From Streptomyces sp. Root431 (lineage in GTDB: Bacteria; Actinomycetota; Actinomycetes; Streptomycetales; Streptomycetaceae), in NCBI RefSeq assembly GCF_001426585.1, contig NZ_LMEI01000001.1, forward strand, positions 944-64,943: 64,000 nt of DNA. The letters run 5' to 3'. The number at the start of each line of letters is the position of its first letter. Position 1 is the stretch's first letter. The position numbers were made by a program, and so were the translations under genes. The notes beneath the pieces are model-generated. The model worked only from the letters and a program-made list of their open reading frames with translations. It was not told the DNA's origin and made no database searches. Shown piece after piece: positions 26,301-33,855 of the stretch.

Positions 26301-29300
26301 CGCGCCGGACGGCGGTGGGGACGACGGTGGCGTCGCCGGGCAGCAGGGCCAGGGTGACCTGGAGCGCCGCGTCCCACAGGGCGGGGTGCAGCTCGCCCGG
26401 GCGGACCCCGGCGAGGCAGCGGTCCGGCAGCCGCACCTCGGCGAGCGCCTCGCGCTCGGCGACGCTCAGCGTGCGCAGGCCCTGGAAGGCGGGACCGTAG
26501 TTGAGGCCACGCTCGCCGCAGGCCGCGTAGAAGGCGTCCGGCTCGACGTCCCGGGCGTCCGCCGGCGTACCGGGGAAGGCGGGCAGGTCGGGGGCGGTGT
26601 CGCCGCCGACGCGGGCGGTGGCGTGCCGGGTCCAGCCGTCGGCCCCGGAGGCGAGCGAGCTGAGCGTGAAGCCCGCCGACGCGGCCCCGTCCTCGCGCCA
26701 GACCGCGCCGAGGCGGACGGGCTCGTCGGTGAGGGTGAGGTCGCTGCGGAACCGGACGGTGTGCAGGGCGCCGGGATTCTCGCCGGTACGGGCCCGGGCG
26801 GCGGCGACGGCGAGCGCCAGCATGGCGGCGCCGGGCAGCACGACGGCGTCGTACACCTGGTGGTCGCGCAGCCACGGCAGGTCGTTCAGGGACAGCTCGG
26901 TGCGGCCCTCGTGGACGTCCTGCTCGGTGGTGGCCGGCGCGAACTCGAAGGCGAGCCCGCCGGGTCCCGCCGTACGGCGCACGGCGTCCGGCAGCCAGAA
27001 GCGGGAGCGCTGCCACGGGTAGGCCGGCACGGGGGCGCCCGGCCGGGCCGGCAGCGCGCCGAAGGGAGCGACGCCCTGGACGTAGGCGCGGGCGAGCGCC
27101 TGCGTGAAGTCGCCGAGGGAGCCCTCCTGGCGGCGCAGGCTGCCGAGGACGGCCACCGGCTCCTGCCGGGTGGCGGCCAGCTGCTCGACGGCCGGGGAGA
27201 GCACCGGGTGGGGGCTGATCTCGACGACGTGGGTGACGCCCGCGTCGAGGAGCTTGCCCATGGCGTCGGCGAAGAGCACCGGCTGCCGCAGGTTCGACGC
27301 CCAGTAGGCGGGGTCGAGGGAGTCGCCGTCGAGCTCGCGGCCGACGACGGTCGACATCAGGGGGACGGCGCCGCGCCGGGGGCGGATCGGGGCGAGCGCC
27401 TCGATCAGCTCGTCGGTGAGCTCGTCCATGTGGTGGCAGTGCGAGGCGTAGTCCACGTTGACCAGGCGGCAGAAGGTGCCGTCGGCCTCCAGGAGTTCGC
27501 GGAGCATGAGGACGGAGTCGGTGTCGCCGGAGAGCACGCAGGACGAGGGTCCGTTGTTGACGGCGAGGGAGACGGTGTCCTCGAAGCCGTCGAGCGCCTT
27601 GAGGGCGCCCTCGACGTCGAGGTCGACGGCGAGCATCCGGCCGCGGCCCGCGGTCCGCTTGGCGAGCGCGCTGCGCAGCGCGATGATGCGCGCCCCGTCC
27701 TCGTACGAGAGGTGGCCCGCGATGGTGGCGGCGGTGACCTCGCCCTGGCTGTGTCCGACGACGACGTCGGGCTCGACGCCGGCGGCCCGCCACAGCTCGG
27801 CGATGCCGATGGACATGGCCCACAGGGTGGGCTGGACCTGGTCGTTGTGGTCGAGCCACTCCTCGCCGGCGGCGCCGGAGAGGACGGCCTCCAGGTCCCA
27901 GGAGATGTACGGGCGCAGGGCCTCGGCGCAGCGCCGTACGGTCTCGGCGAAGACCGGGGACCGCTCGTAGAGTGCCTGCCCCATGCCGGCCCACTGGGAG
28001 CCCTGGCCGGGCAGGACGAAGGCGACCTTGCCGCGCTCCTTGGCGCGCCCGGTGAAGGTGCCGGGCAGCTCGGCCTCGGGCTCGGCGACGAACTTGGCCA
28101 GCCGGTCGCGGAGTTCGGCGGGGTCCTCGGCGACGACGGCGGTGCGGGCGGCGAAGTGGTCGCGCTCCCGGCCGAGGGTCGCGGCGAGCGCGACCGCCTC
28201 GGACGCCGTGACGCCCTCGGGCAGGGCGTCGAGCACGTCGGCGGCCCGCTGCCGCAGGGCCGCGTCGCTGTGTCCGGTGAGCGGAAGGAGCAGCGGGGCG
28301 GAGACCTGCGGCTCGTCGGCCGGGGCGGCCTGCGCCGGGGGCGTGCGGAGCACGACGTGGGCGTTGGTGCCGCCCCAGCCGAAGGAGTTGACGCCCGCGA
28401 ACCAGGTCCCGTCGGCAGGGAGTTCGGCGGCCTCGTTGGCGACCGCGAGGTTCAGCTCGCCGAAGGGGATGTTCGGGTTGAGCTCCTCGGCGTGGAGGGT
28501 GCGCGGGATCGTCCGGTGCTTGAGGGCGAGGACGGTCTTGACGATGCCGGCGAGGCCGGCCGCCGCCTCCAGGTGGCCGATGTTCGACTTGGCCGAGCCG
28601 ATGAGGAGGGGGCCGGCCTCGGCGCTGCGCGCGGTGCCGAGCGCCGTGCCGAGGGCCTCGGCCTCGATCGGGTCGCCGCGCAGGGTGCCGGTGCCGTGCG
28701 CCTCGACGTAGCGGAGGCGGTCGGGGTGGACGTCCGCTTCGGCGTAGACCCGGCGGAGCAGTTCGGTCTGGGCCTCGACGTTCGGGGAGACCAGGCTGTG
28801 GCCGCCGCCGTCGTTGTTGACGGCGCTGTTGACGATGACGCCGTGGATGCGGTCGCCGTCGGCGAGGGCCGTGTCGAGCCGCTTGAGGTAGAGGCTGATG
28901 GCGCCCTCGCCGCGGACGAAGCCGTTGGCCTGGGCGGAGAACGCCCGGCAGTGGCCGTCCGGCGACAGGCCGCCGAAGTGGGTGAGGCCGATGGAGTTGT
29001 CGGGCATCAGGATCAGGTTGACGCCGCCGACGAAGGCGCCTTCGAGGTCGCCGGAGCGCAGGGCGGCGACGGCGAGGTCCAGGGCGACGAGGCCGGAGGA
29101 GCAGCCCGTCTGGACGACGAGGCTGGGGCCGCTCAGACCGAGGAAGTACGAGAGGCGGGCGGCGACGATGTCGAGGCCGTTGCCGACGGCGCTGTGCTGG
29201 GTCGTCTGGACCCCGCGCTCCTTGCGGGCCAGCTCGTAGTCGTGCCAGAGGGCGCCGACGTAGACGCCGGTACGGGTGCCGCGGACCGTGGAGGCGGGGA

Positions 29301-29643
29301 TGCCCGCGTCCTCCAGGGTCTGCCAGCCGACCTCCAGCATGAGGCGCTGCTGCGGGTCGAGCTCCTCGGCCTCGCGCGGCGAGATGCCGAAGAAGCCGGG
29401 GTCGAACTGGTCGACGCCGTCGACGAGTCCGGCGATGCCGGGGATCTTCTTGACGGGGTCGAGCTGGACGGAGGTGTCCCAGCGCTCGGGCGGTACGGGG
29501 CGTACCGCCTCCTCCCCCGCCATCAGGAGCTTCCAGTAGCGGTCGACGTCGGGGGCGCCGGGGAACCGGCCGGCCATGCCGACGATCGCGATGTCCCGCC
29601 GGGGGTCGCCGTGCCCGTCGCTGTTCTGTGGCAGGTCAGTCAC
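23305..29643 (-). CDS. Type I PKS protein A: fully reducing KS-AT-DH-ER-KR-ACP
   Basis: This single full module has 2,112 residues. The KS (about 15-430) reads VVQTGCSSGL (Cys181), not the usual DTACSS, so it belongs to an unusual KS lineage. The AT has GHSQGE (Ser632) and YASH (732-735), the methylmalonyl-type signature. The DH motif reads HQVYDAVVLP (Asp for the conserved Gly) with an intact DAALQ. The ER (about 1410-1730) and KR (about 1750-1930; AGVLDD, B-type) look complete, and the ACP is at about 2020-2095 (LGLDSLMSL). A run of TAD repeats lies at about 1230-1246. It begins with GTG under a strong AGGAGG site and overlaps the monooxygenase stop. It has no obvious docking helix. It may load or start the line, or act iteratively. 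Confidence 0.92.
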   Translation of the reverse strand: MTDLPQNSDGHGDPRRDIAIVGMAGRFPGAPDVDRYWKLLMAGEEAVRPVPPERWDTSVQLDPVKKIPGIAGLVDGVDQFDPGFFGISPREAEELDPQQRLMLEVGWQTLEDAGIPASTVRGTRTGVYVGALWHDYELARKERGVQTTQHSAVGNGLDIVAARLSYFLGLSGPSLVVQTGCSSGLVALDLAVAALRSGDLEGAFVGGVNLILMPDNSIGLTHFGGLSPDGHCRAFSAQANGFVRGEGAISLYLKRLDTALADGDRIHGVIVNSAVNNDGGGHSLVSPNVEAQTELLRRVYAEADVHPDRLRYVEAHGTGTLRGDPIEAEALGTALGTARSAEAGPLLIGSAKSNIGHLEAAAGLAGIVKTVLALKHRTIPRTLHAEELNPNIPFGELNLAVANEAAELPADGTWFAGVNSFGWGGTNAHVVLRTPPAQAAPADEPQVSAPLLLPLTGHSDAALRQRAADVLDALPEGVTASEAVALAATLGRERDHFAARTAVVAEDPAELRDRLAKFVAEPEAELPGTFTGRAKERGKVAFVLPGQGSQWAGMGQALYERSPVFAETVRRCAEALRPYISWDLEAVLSGAAGEEWLDHNDQVQPTLWAMSIGIAELWRAAGVEPDVVVGHSQGEVTAATIAGHLSYEDGARIIALRSALAKRTAGRGRMLAVDLDVEGALKALDGFEDTVSLAVNNGPSSCVLSGDTDSVLMLRELLEADGTFCRLVNVDYASHCHHMDELTDELIEALAPIRPRRGAVPLMSTVVGRELDGDSLDPAYWASNLRQPVLFADAMGKLLDAGVTHVVEISPHPVLSPAVEQLAATRQEPVAVLGSLRRQEGSLGDFTQALARAYVQGVAPFGALPARPGAPVPAYPWQRSRFWLPDAVRRTAGPGGLAFEFAPATTEQDVHEGRTELSLNDLPWLRDHQVYDAVVLPGAAMLALAVAAARARTGENPGALHTVRFRSDLTLTDEPVRLGAVWREDGAASAGFTLSSLASGADGWTRHATARVGGDTAPDLPAFPGTPADARDVEPDAFYAACGERGLNYGPAFQGLRTLSVAEREALAEVRLPDRCLAGVRPGELHPALWDAALQVTLALLPGDATVVPTAVRRVDYALPREAHVSALLAHAVRNDDDTFDLVCYDEDARPLLRMAGLAFQVIDTATAEGVDPARLHRFAFRPAEEAPEAPAADRAPGHWVVCDASGQGARLAAALTAAGASIDVLKADTADTADTADTADTADTAGLAAALREIDRASGLVFLAPGADRGLDAQRAGLLTLAATVKAVTALPVPPRTFVVTDGAQSVPADAASVRTDAAPDTAPDPGSALYWGFGRVLRREHPELAATLLDVRTGAEDWAEACARQLLVADAEDQVVLRGTDRHVGRVVRGEETESTVTAPWAGPAQPFRLSPDGTGLWEGLAFRPHARTAPAAGQVEVEVTAAALNFIDVMKAMGTYPDTSAGAGLIGGECAGVVAAVGPGVTGLAVGDRVVACGFGAVASHLTVPAGHVRPVPAALTDAEAAGLPLVTATAWYALAEQARLEAGETVLIHSAAGGLGLAAVGVAKALGATVIATAGTESKRAGLRALGIDHVFDSRDLSWADDVAWVTGGRGVDVVLNSLSGAAIDLGLAALAEDGRFVEVGKRDIYASRTIGLRDFAKGISFAAVDVAGLITRRPERFAKLLDAVWQKVTDGTLPPLPVTPYAFDRAAEVLRTMARGEHTGKLVLTEPGRVTAVVPEPLPEGRLRPDASYLLSGGLGALGLSLAEHLVEHGARSLVLLGRSAPGDAALARIGALRERGATVTTFPVDVADRGGLAAVLDRVRAELPPLRGVFHAAGVLDDAVVANLTGAQLDKVLAPKVDGARHLDALTEDDPLDLFVLFSSVAGLVGNPGQAGYAAGNVFMDALAQARRHRGRPALAVQWGPFADIGLAADEAIRGERLADHGMTGFTAAEGWQALFHLLDAPGQVVSYVPLDARHWFDAYPETAAQPSWRAIAELAKDGATGAGGGAEEFLGRLRGSSDTERPVLVEGKIRELAGRVLRLEAGSIDREAPFKSLGLDSLMSLELRNRLEMAFGMKLSPTLLWTYGTTAALAGMLTGRLGGTEDAHP
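25905..25963. repeat. 9-bp tandem repeat inside PKS-A
   Basis: About 6.5 copies of TCGGCCGTG run in tandem. On the coding (minus) strand each copy adds Thr-Ala-Asp, giving a 17-residue TADTAD run between the DH and the pre-ER region. The unit is a multiple of 3, so gain or loss of copies keeps the frame. Such in-frame minisatellites in PKS linkers tend to arise by slippage and to vary between strains. Confidence 0.9.
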
Positions 29644-30955
29644 GGCTCGCCTCCTGAAGGATCGGGCTCGCGGCGGCGGGGGCGGGCGCCGGGGCGTTCC
29701 GTGCGGCGGCGAGGTCGACGGGGTCGATGTCGTGCCGGGCGTTGATGACCTTGTTGAAGATCCGGTACTTGCCGGGGAGCGAGTTGAGGAGCCGGAAGCG
29801 GAGGCGGCGGAGCCGGATGCCGCGCGGGTCGCCGATGGCGAGGAGGCCCTCCTGCATCCGCTGGAAGCCGGTGACGTGGATCTTGTGGGCGCGGCGCTTG
29901 GCGACGAAGTCGGCGAGCTCGGCCTTGGTGACGACCTTGTCCTGACCGCCCTTGGCGAGCGAGGCGGCGATCACCGGGACGATGGTGATGGCGTCCTGCA
30001 TCGCGAGGTTGACGCCCTGGCCGAGGATCGGGGTGGCGGTGTGCGAGGCGTCGCCGATGAGCAGCAGGCCGTCGCGGGCCCACTCCTCCAGCTCGGCGGT
30101 GAAGATCTCCAGGAAGCCGGTGTCGTCCCAGGTGTGGAGGTGCTCGTCGACGAGCGGGGCGAGCTGCGGGGAGATCGCCATGATGCCGCGCTTGAAGGAC
30201 TCGAAGCCGGCGGCCCGCAGGTCCCCGAGGCCGCGCTTGGGCAGGTTGTGCCCGATGCGCAGGGAGTCGGGGAAGGTCGGCAGGACCACGAGGTGGCGGT
30301 CGCCCTCGATGACGAGCTGGGCCTCGCTGCCCCACTCCGGCGGGCGGGGCACCAGGAAGGAGAGGAAGTCGCGGGCCATCGGCTGGACGTCGGCGACGAG
30401 ACCGGAGGCCTTGCGGACCTTGGAGAAGCGGCCGTCGGCGCCGATGACGATCCGGGCGCGGACGGAGACCTTCTCGCCGCGCCGGGTCAGGACGGCGCCG
30501 CGGACGGTGCCGGCCTCCTCGACGAGGGTGGCGAAGGACCAGCCGGAGAGGTAGACGTGGCCCGGGAGTTCGGCGGTGGCGCGGTTGAAGATGCGGATCA
30601 GCGCGGGCTGCGGGATGTCGATGGGCAGCGGCAGGCCGGCGAACTTGGAGTAGTCGACGCGCAGTACGGGCCGCTGCTCGGCGATCGTGGTGACGGCGGT
30701 GGTCTCCAGGAAGCCGTGCTCGCGCAGGGCCGGGCCGAAGCCCAACTGGTTGAGCGAGGCCACCGACGGCGCGGCGATCGTCTCGCCGCGGAAGCTGCGC
30801 TCCAGGCTGGTCTGCTTCTCCACGAGGACGGTACGGATGCCGCGGCGGGCGAGCAGGCAGGCGAGCAGGGAGCCGGCCGGGCCTCCTCCGACGATCAGTA
30901 CGTCGGTCTCGTCCGGTATTCCGGCGGAGCTGTCCCGGCGGTCGGATTCGGTCAT
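29636..30955 (-). CDS. FAD-dependent monooxygenase / dehydrogenase
   Basis: This 439-residue flavoprotein belongs to the PHBH/geranylgeranyl-reductase-like group. It has an N-terminal dinucleotide fold (VLIVGGGPAGSLLACLLARRG), the middle VIGADGRFSKVRK (DG motif) and the GDASHTATPILGQGVN flavin motif. Members hydroxylate, epoxidise or oxidise polyketide intermediates using NAD(P)H and oxygen. It lies between the E2-like acyltransferase and PKS-A, overlapping its neighbours by 4 and 8 bases, so it is made with the type I line. Its substrate may be the chain or the glycerol-derived ring. The C-terminal tail is Ala/Pro-rich and lacks the thioredoxin-like extension of aromatic hydroxylases. Confidence 0.85.
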   Translation of the reverse strand: MTESDRRDSSAGIPDETDVLIVGGGPAGSLLACLLARRGIRTVLVEKQTSLERSFRGETIAAPSVASLNQLGFGPALREHGFLETTAVTTIAEQRPVLRVDYSKFAGLPLPIDIPQPALIRIFNRATAELPGHVYLSGWSFATLVEEAGTVRGAVLTRRGEKVSVRARIVIGADGRFSKVRKASGLVADVQPMARDFLSFLVPRPPEWGSEAQLVIEGDRHLVVLPTFPDSLRIGHNLPKRGLGDLRAAGFESFKRGIMAISPQLAPLVDEHLHTWDDTGFLEIFTAELEEWARDGLLLIGDASHTATPILGQGVNLAMQDAITIVPVIAASLAKGGQDKVVTKAELADFVAKRRAHKIHVTGFQRMQEGLLAIGDPRGIRLRRLRFRLLNSLPGKYRIFNKVINARHDIDPVDLAAARNAPAPAPAAASPILQEASRD

Positions 30956-31707
30956 GCCAACTCCCAGTTGTCCAGGCGGTTCTTGATGCCCGCGAGGATT
31001 TCGGCGGCCATCGCGCCGTCGAGTACGCGGTGGTCGAAGACGAGCGAGAGGGTGAAGACGGGGGCGACGGCGACGGCGCCGTCGCGCACCACGGGGGCGT
31101 CGGCGATGTGGCCGACGCCCAGGCCGAGCGTTCCGGTGATGAGCGGCAGGATCGCGCCGACCTGCTCGTGGCCGATGGAGGTCACGGCGAAGGTGCCCTG
31201 GAGGGCGGCCCGGCGGACGGGGTTGCGCATCATCGTCCGGTAGACGGCGCGGAAGGCCGGCAGGGGCAGTCGCTGGAGCCGCTTGATGTTCGCGAAGGGG
31301 CCCTGGTCGTCGACGTCCGCCGTCTTGTAGTGGTCGATGGCGGACTGGACGGCGGTCACGTCGAGGGCCTGGACGTCCCGCACGATGCCGGAGACGACGC
31401 AGCGCTGGCCCTCGACGGTCTTGTCGAAGAGCACCTTGGCGTGGACCTCGGGCGAGGTGGTCAGCTTCGGCGAGCGGCCGCCGAGGATGACGGCGCGGGC
31501 GTCGGGGTAGTCGGCGAGGACGTCGGCGGTGGCCTTGACGACGTAGCTGACGTAGCTGACGGGGGTGGCGGCGCGGGCCCGGGCGGCCCGCAGCGCGGTG
31601 GCGTCGACCTCGGTCATCAGATAGACGTGGGAGGTGCGCCGGGCGTCCTCGAGGAAGACGTACGTCTGCTTGCGGGCGGCGGGCAGCGGCGAGGTGACGG
31701 CGCTCAT
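30952..31707 (-). CDS. Free-standing E2-type acyltransferase (tetronate type)
   Basis: This 251-residue protein consists of the catalytic domain of dihydrolipoamide acyltransferases only, with no lipoyl or subunit-binding domain. The catalytic block near the end reads LVFDHRVLDGAMAAEIL (HxxxDG), and ALQGTFAVTSIG matches the strand found in E2 cores. Stand-alone proteins of this kind in tetronate clusters (Agg4 of agglomerin is the characterised case) acetylate the hydroxymethyl group of the tetronate before elimination to the exocyclic alkene. Its position next to ACP, FkbH and KSIII fits that role. The neighbours overlap by 4 bases on both sides. Transfer of another acyl group is possible. 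Confidence 0.8.
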   Translation of the reverse strand: MSAVTSPLPAARKQTYVFLEDARRTSHVYLMTEVDATALRAARARAATPVSYVSYVVKATADVLADYPDARAVILGGRSPKLTTSPEVHAKVLFDKTVEGQRCVVSGIVRDVQALDVTAVQSAIDHYKTADVDDQGPFANIKRLQRLPLPAFRAVYRTMMRNPVRRAALQGTFAVTSIGHEQVGAILPLITGTLGLGVGHIADAPVVRDGAVAVAPVFTLSLVFDHRVLDGAMAAEILAGIKNRLDNWELA

Positions 31708-31997
31708 GCCCGGGCTCCGGCGGCCTCGGTGTCGGCGACGAGGGACGCCAGGTCGGCGAGGGTCTCGGCGGCGGTGAACCGGTCGTAGTCGAGCGGGGCG
31801 CCGAGCTCGCGCTCCAGGTAGACGAGGATCCGCAGCTCGTTGACCGAGTCCCAGCCGTCGATGGACTGGAGCGGGGCGTCGAGGGCGAGGGTGTCCTCGT
31901 CGACGTCGAGCAGCTGCGCGACGGCCTCGACGACGGTCGCCACGGCGGCGTCCCGGTCGTGCTCGGAGGGCCCGTTGGGGTTCGCCTCAGGGGGCAT
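31704..31997 (-). CDS. Acyl carrier protein partner of FkbH-2
   Basis: This 97-residue carrier protein has the phosphopantetheine site DGWDSVNELR (Ser51). The WDS context is shared with the other FkbH-coupled ACP at 6237. It overlaps the FkbH-2 stop by 11 bases and the E2-like acyltransferase by 4, so its translation is tied to both. By analogy with tetronate pathways it carries the glyceryl group made by FkbH-2 and hands it to KSIII-2. Confidence 0.9.
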   Translation of the reverse strand: MPPEANPNGPSEHDRDAAVATVVEAVAQLLDVDEDTLALDAPLQSIDGWDSVNELRILVYLERELGAPLDYDRFTAAETLADLASLVADTEAAGARA

Positions 31998-33855
31998 GGA
32001 ACTTCCCTTCGCCGGTGCCGACCGCCACCCAGTCGGGCAGTTCGGCGAGTTGAGTGAGGTCGTGGCGGAAGTCGCCGTCCTGCCCGGTGAATCCGAGGGC
32101 GGGGTAGAAGTCCGCGAAGCGGCCGTTCTTGGCCGTGGGCACGTGCTTGCCGCGGACGCCGGGTGCCCCGGCGTCGCGGGCGGCGCGCAGCACCAGGCCG
32201 ACGACGGTCTGTTCGATGGAGCGGGAGAAGACCCGGCAGGACAGGACGAAGTTCTCGACCGTCCAGTCGCCGTCGGTCTCCCGCACGAGGGCCAGGGCGC
32301 CGACGAGTCCGTTGTCGCCGAAGGCGTCCGTGGCCCGGACGCCGAAGAAGGCGGCCCGGCCGGTCTCGACGCGCCGGGCGACCTCGTCGGCCCCGTAGCG
32401 GATGCCGGTCAGGTTGAACTGGTTGGTCTTGCCGAAGAGCTGGGTGATGCGGCCGCCGTTGAGCGTCCCGTACTCCTCGACGGTGATCTCGGTGGCCAGC
32501 TCCCGGAGGTAGTCCTCGACGCTGACGGCGGTCTGCCGCAGTTCGTCGCGCTGGGCGCGGGCCCGGTAGAGCGAGCCCCGGACGCGGTCCTCGTCGGTGA
32601 GGGCGAACTGGTTGAACAGGCCGGCGCGGGCGACGGCGGAGGCGTACCCGGCCGGGTCGTCCGGCAGGGCGACGACCGCGACCTCGGGGCGCTGGGCCTC
32701 CATGAGGCCGCGCTCGGCCGGGTTGTCGTCGACGAAGACCATCGAGTCGGTGCCGATGTTGAGCTCGGCGGCGAGCGAGGCGATGTTGCCGGGCTTCGGG
32801 TCCCAGTTCGCGCGGAAGGCGGAGAAGTGGTCGGGGCCGAGGACCATGTCGGGGTGGGTGGCCACGGCCTCGCGGGCGACGGAGTCGTCGTTCTTGGAGC
32901 AGACCGTGAGCAGGACGCCCTGCCGGGACAGGTCCTTGGCGAGGGCCTGGAGTTCGGCGTGGGCGGAGCCCGGGAAGGAGCCGCCGATCTTCAGGGCGGG
33001 GATGCCGTCGTCGCCGACGACGCCGCCCCACAGGGTGTGGTCGAGGTCGAGGACGAGGCACTTGCGGGCGCGGCCGAGGCGGGCCAGGACGACCCGGGCG
33101 ACCTCGCGGGCGTACGCGTCGAGGAACTCCTCGCTCCAGGCGTGGCCCGCGATGTGCCGCATCCGGTCGGTGGCGGCGAGCGAGCCGGCGCGTGCGGCGA
33201 GGCTGTCCGTGGCGAGCACCACGACGTTCGGGCGGCCGGCGAGGTCGAGGATGCCGGCGTTCATCCGGTGCCAGGCCGCTTCGACGCGGGCCTTGGTGGC
33301 GTAGTCGACGTACCGGTCGCGGCGCAGCGCCGACAGCGGCAGGGTGTTGAGTACGGCGACGCCGCCGGGCGCGCCCTCGAAGGCCGTCAGCCAGGCGTCG
33401 AGCTCGGCGGGGAGCGCGGCGCACCGGGCCTCCACCTCGGCGGCGTCCAGCGGGTCGGCGACCTTCTCGAAGACGGCGGTGTCGTCGAGGAGGCAGGCGG
33501 TGACGGCGGGGGCGGGCTCCTTGAGGTTCGGGGCGCCGGAGAGGATCTCGAACCGCCACTGGTTGAAGCCGGTGGTGGCGGTCTCGGGCTGGACGCCCTC
33601 TTCGAGGAGCGCGGCCGTCAGCAGGTGGGGCAGTGCGTCCACGGTGGAGCTCGCGAGCAGCCCGAGGGCCACGGGCGCGTACCGGCCGGTGGAGGCGAGC
33701 GCGGCCCGGACGGCCTTGCCGCCGAGGAGCATGCCGGCGGCCTCGCGGTCGAGGGCGTCGTCGAGGGAGCGGAGGAGGCCGGGGACGCGGTCGGCGGAGT
33801 CCGCGATGCCCGCGCGCTTGAGGGCGCGGAGTGCGGTGAGGGCGTCGCCGGTCAT
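31987..33855 (-). CDS. FkbH-like HAD phosphatase/acyltransferase 2 (glyceryl-ACP synthase)
   Basis: This 622-residue protein has the same architecture as FkbH-1. An N-terminal SGNH-like domain is followed by a HAD core with VLDLDHTLWGGVVGDDG and MVFVDDNPAERG, and a GNAT-like C-terminal half (FGKTNQFNLTG, FGDNGLVGALALV). The family makes D-glyceryl-S-ACP from 1,3-bisphosphoglycerate. In tetronate clusters (RK-682, agglomerin, abyssomicin) the FkbH gene stands next to a dedicated ACP and a KSIII, exactly as here. The ATG overlaps the KSIII-2 stop by one base. Having two FkbH genes with separate ACPs in one region is unusual. Confidence 0.9.
   Translation of the reverse strand: MTGDALTALRALKRAGIADSADRVPGLLRSLDDALDREAAGMLLGGKAVRAALASTGRYAPVALGLLASSTVDALPHLLTAALLEEGVQPETATTGFNQWRFEILSGAPNLKEPAPAVTACLLDDTAVFEKVADPLDAAEVEARCAALPAELDAWLTAFEGAPGGVAVLNTLPLSALRRDRYVDYATKARVEAAWHRMNAGILDLAGRPNVVVLATDSLAARAGSLAATDRMRHIAGHAWSEEFLDAYAREVARVVLARLGRARKCLVLDLDHTLWGGVVGDDGIPALKIGGSFPGSAHAELQALAKDLSRQGVLLTVCSKNDDSVAREAVATHPDMVLGPDHFSAFRANWDPKPGNIASLAAELNIGTDSMVFVDDNPAERGLMEAQRPEVAVVALPDDPAGYASAVARAGLFNQFALTDEDRVRGSLYRARAQRDELRQTAVSVEDYLRELATEITVEEYGTLNGGRITQLFGKTNQFNLTGIRYGADEVARRVETGRAAFFGVRATDAFGDNGLVGALALVRETDGDWTVENFVLSCRVFSRSIEQTVVGLVLRAARDAGAPGVRGKHVPTAKNGRFADFYPALGFTGQDGDFRHDLTQLAELPDWVAVGTGEGKFHAP

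Noticed and set aside
24322..29745. A 1,807-codon open frame on the plus strand
   Set aside because: It is antisense to PKS-A and has no recognisable domain; it arises from GC-rich third positions on the coding strand.
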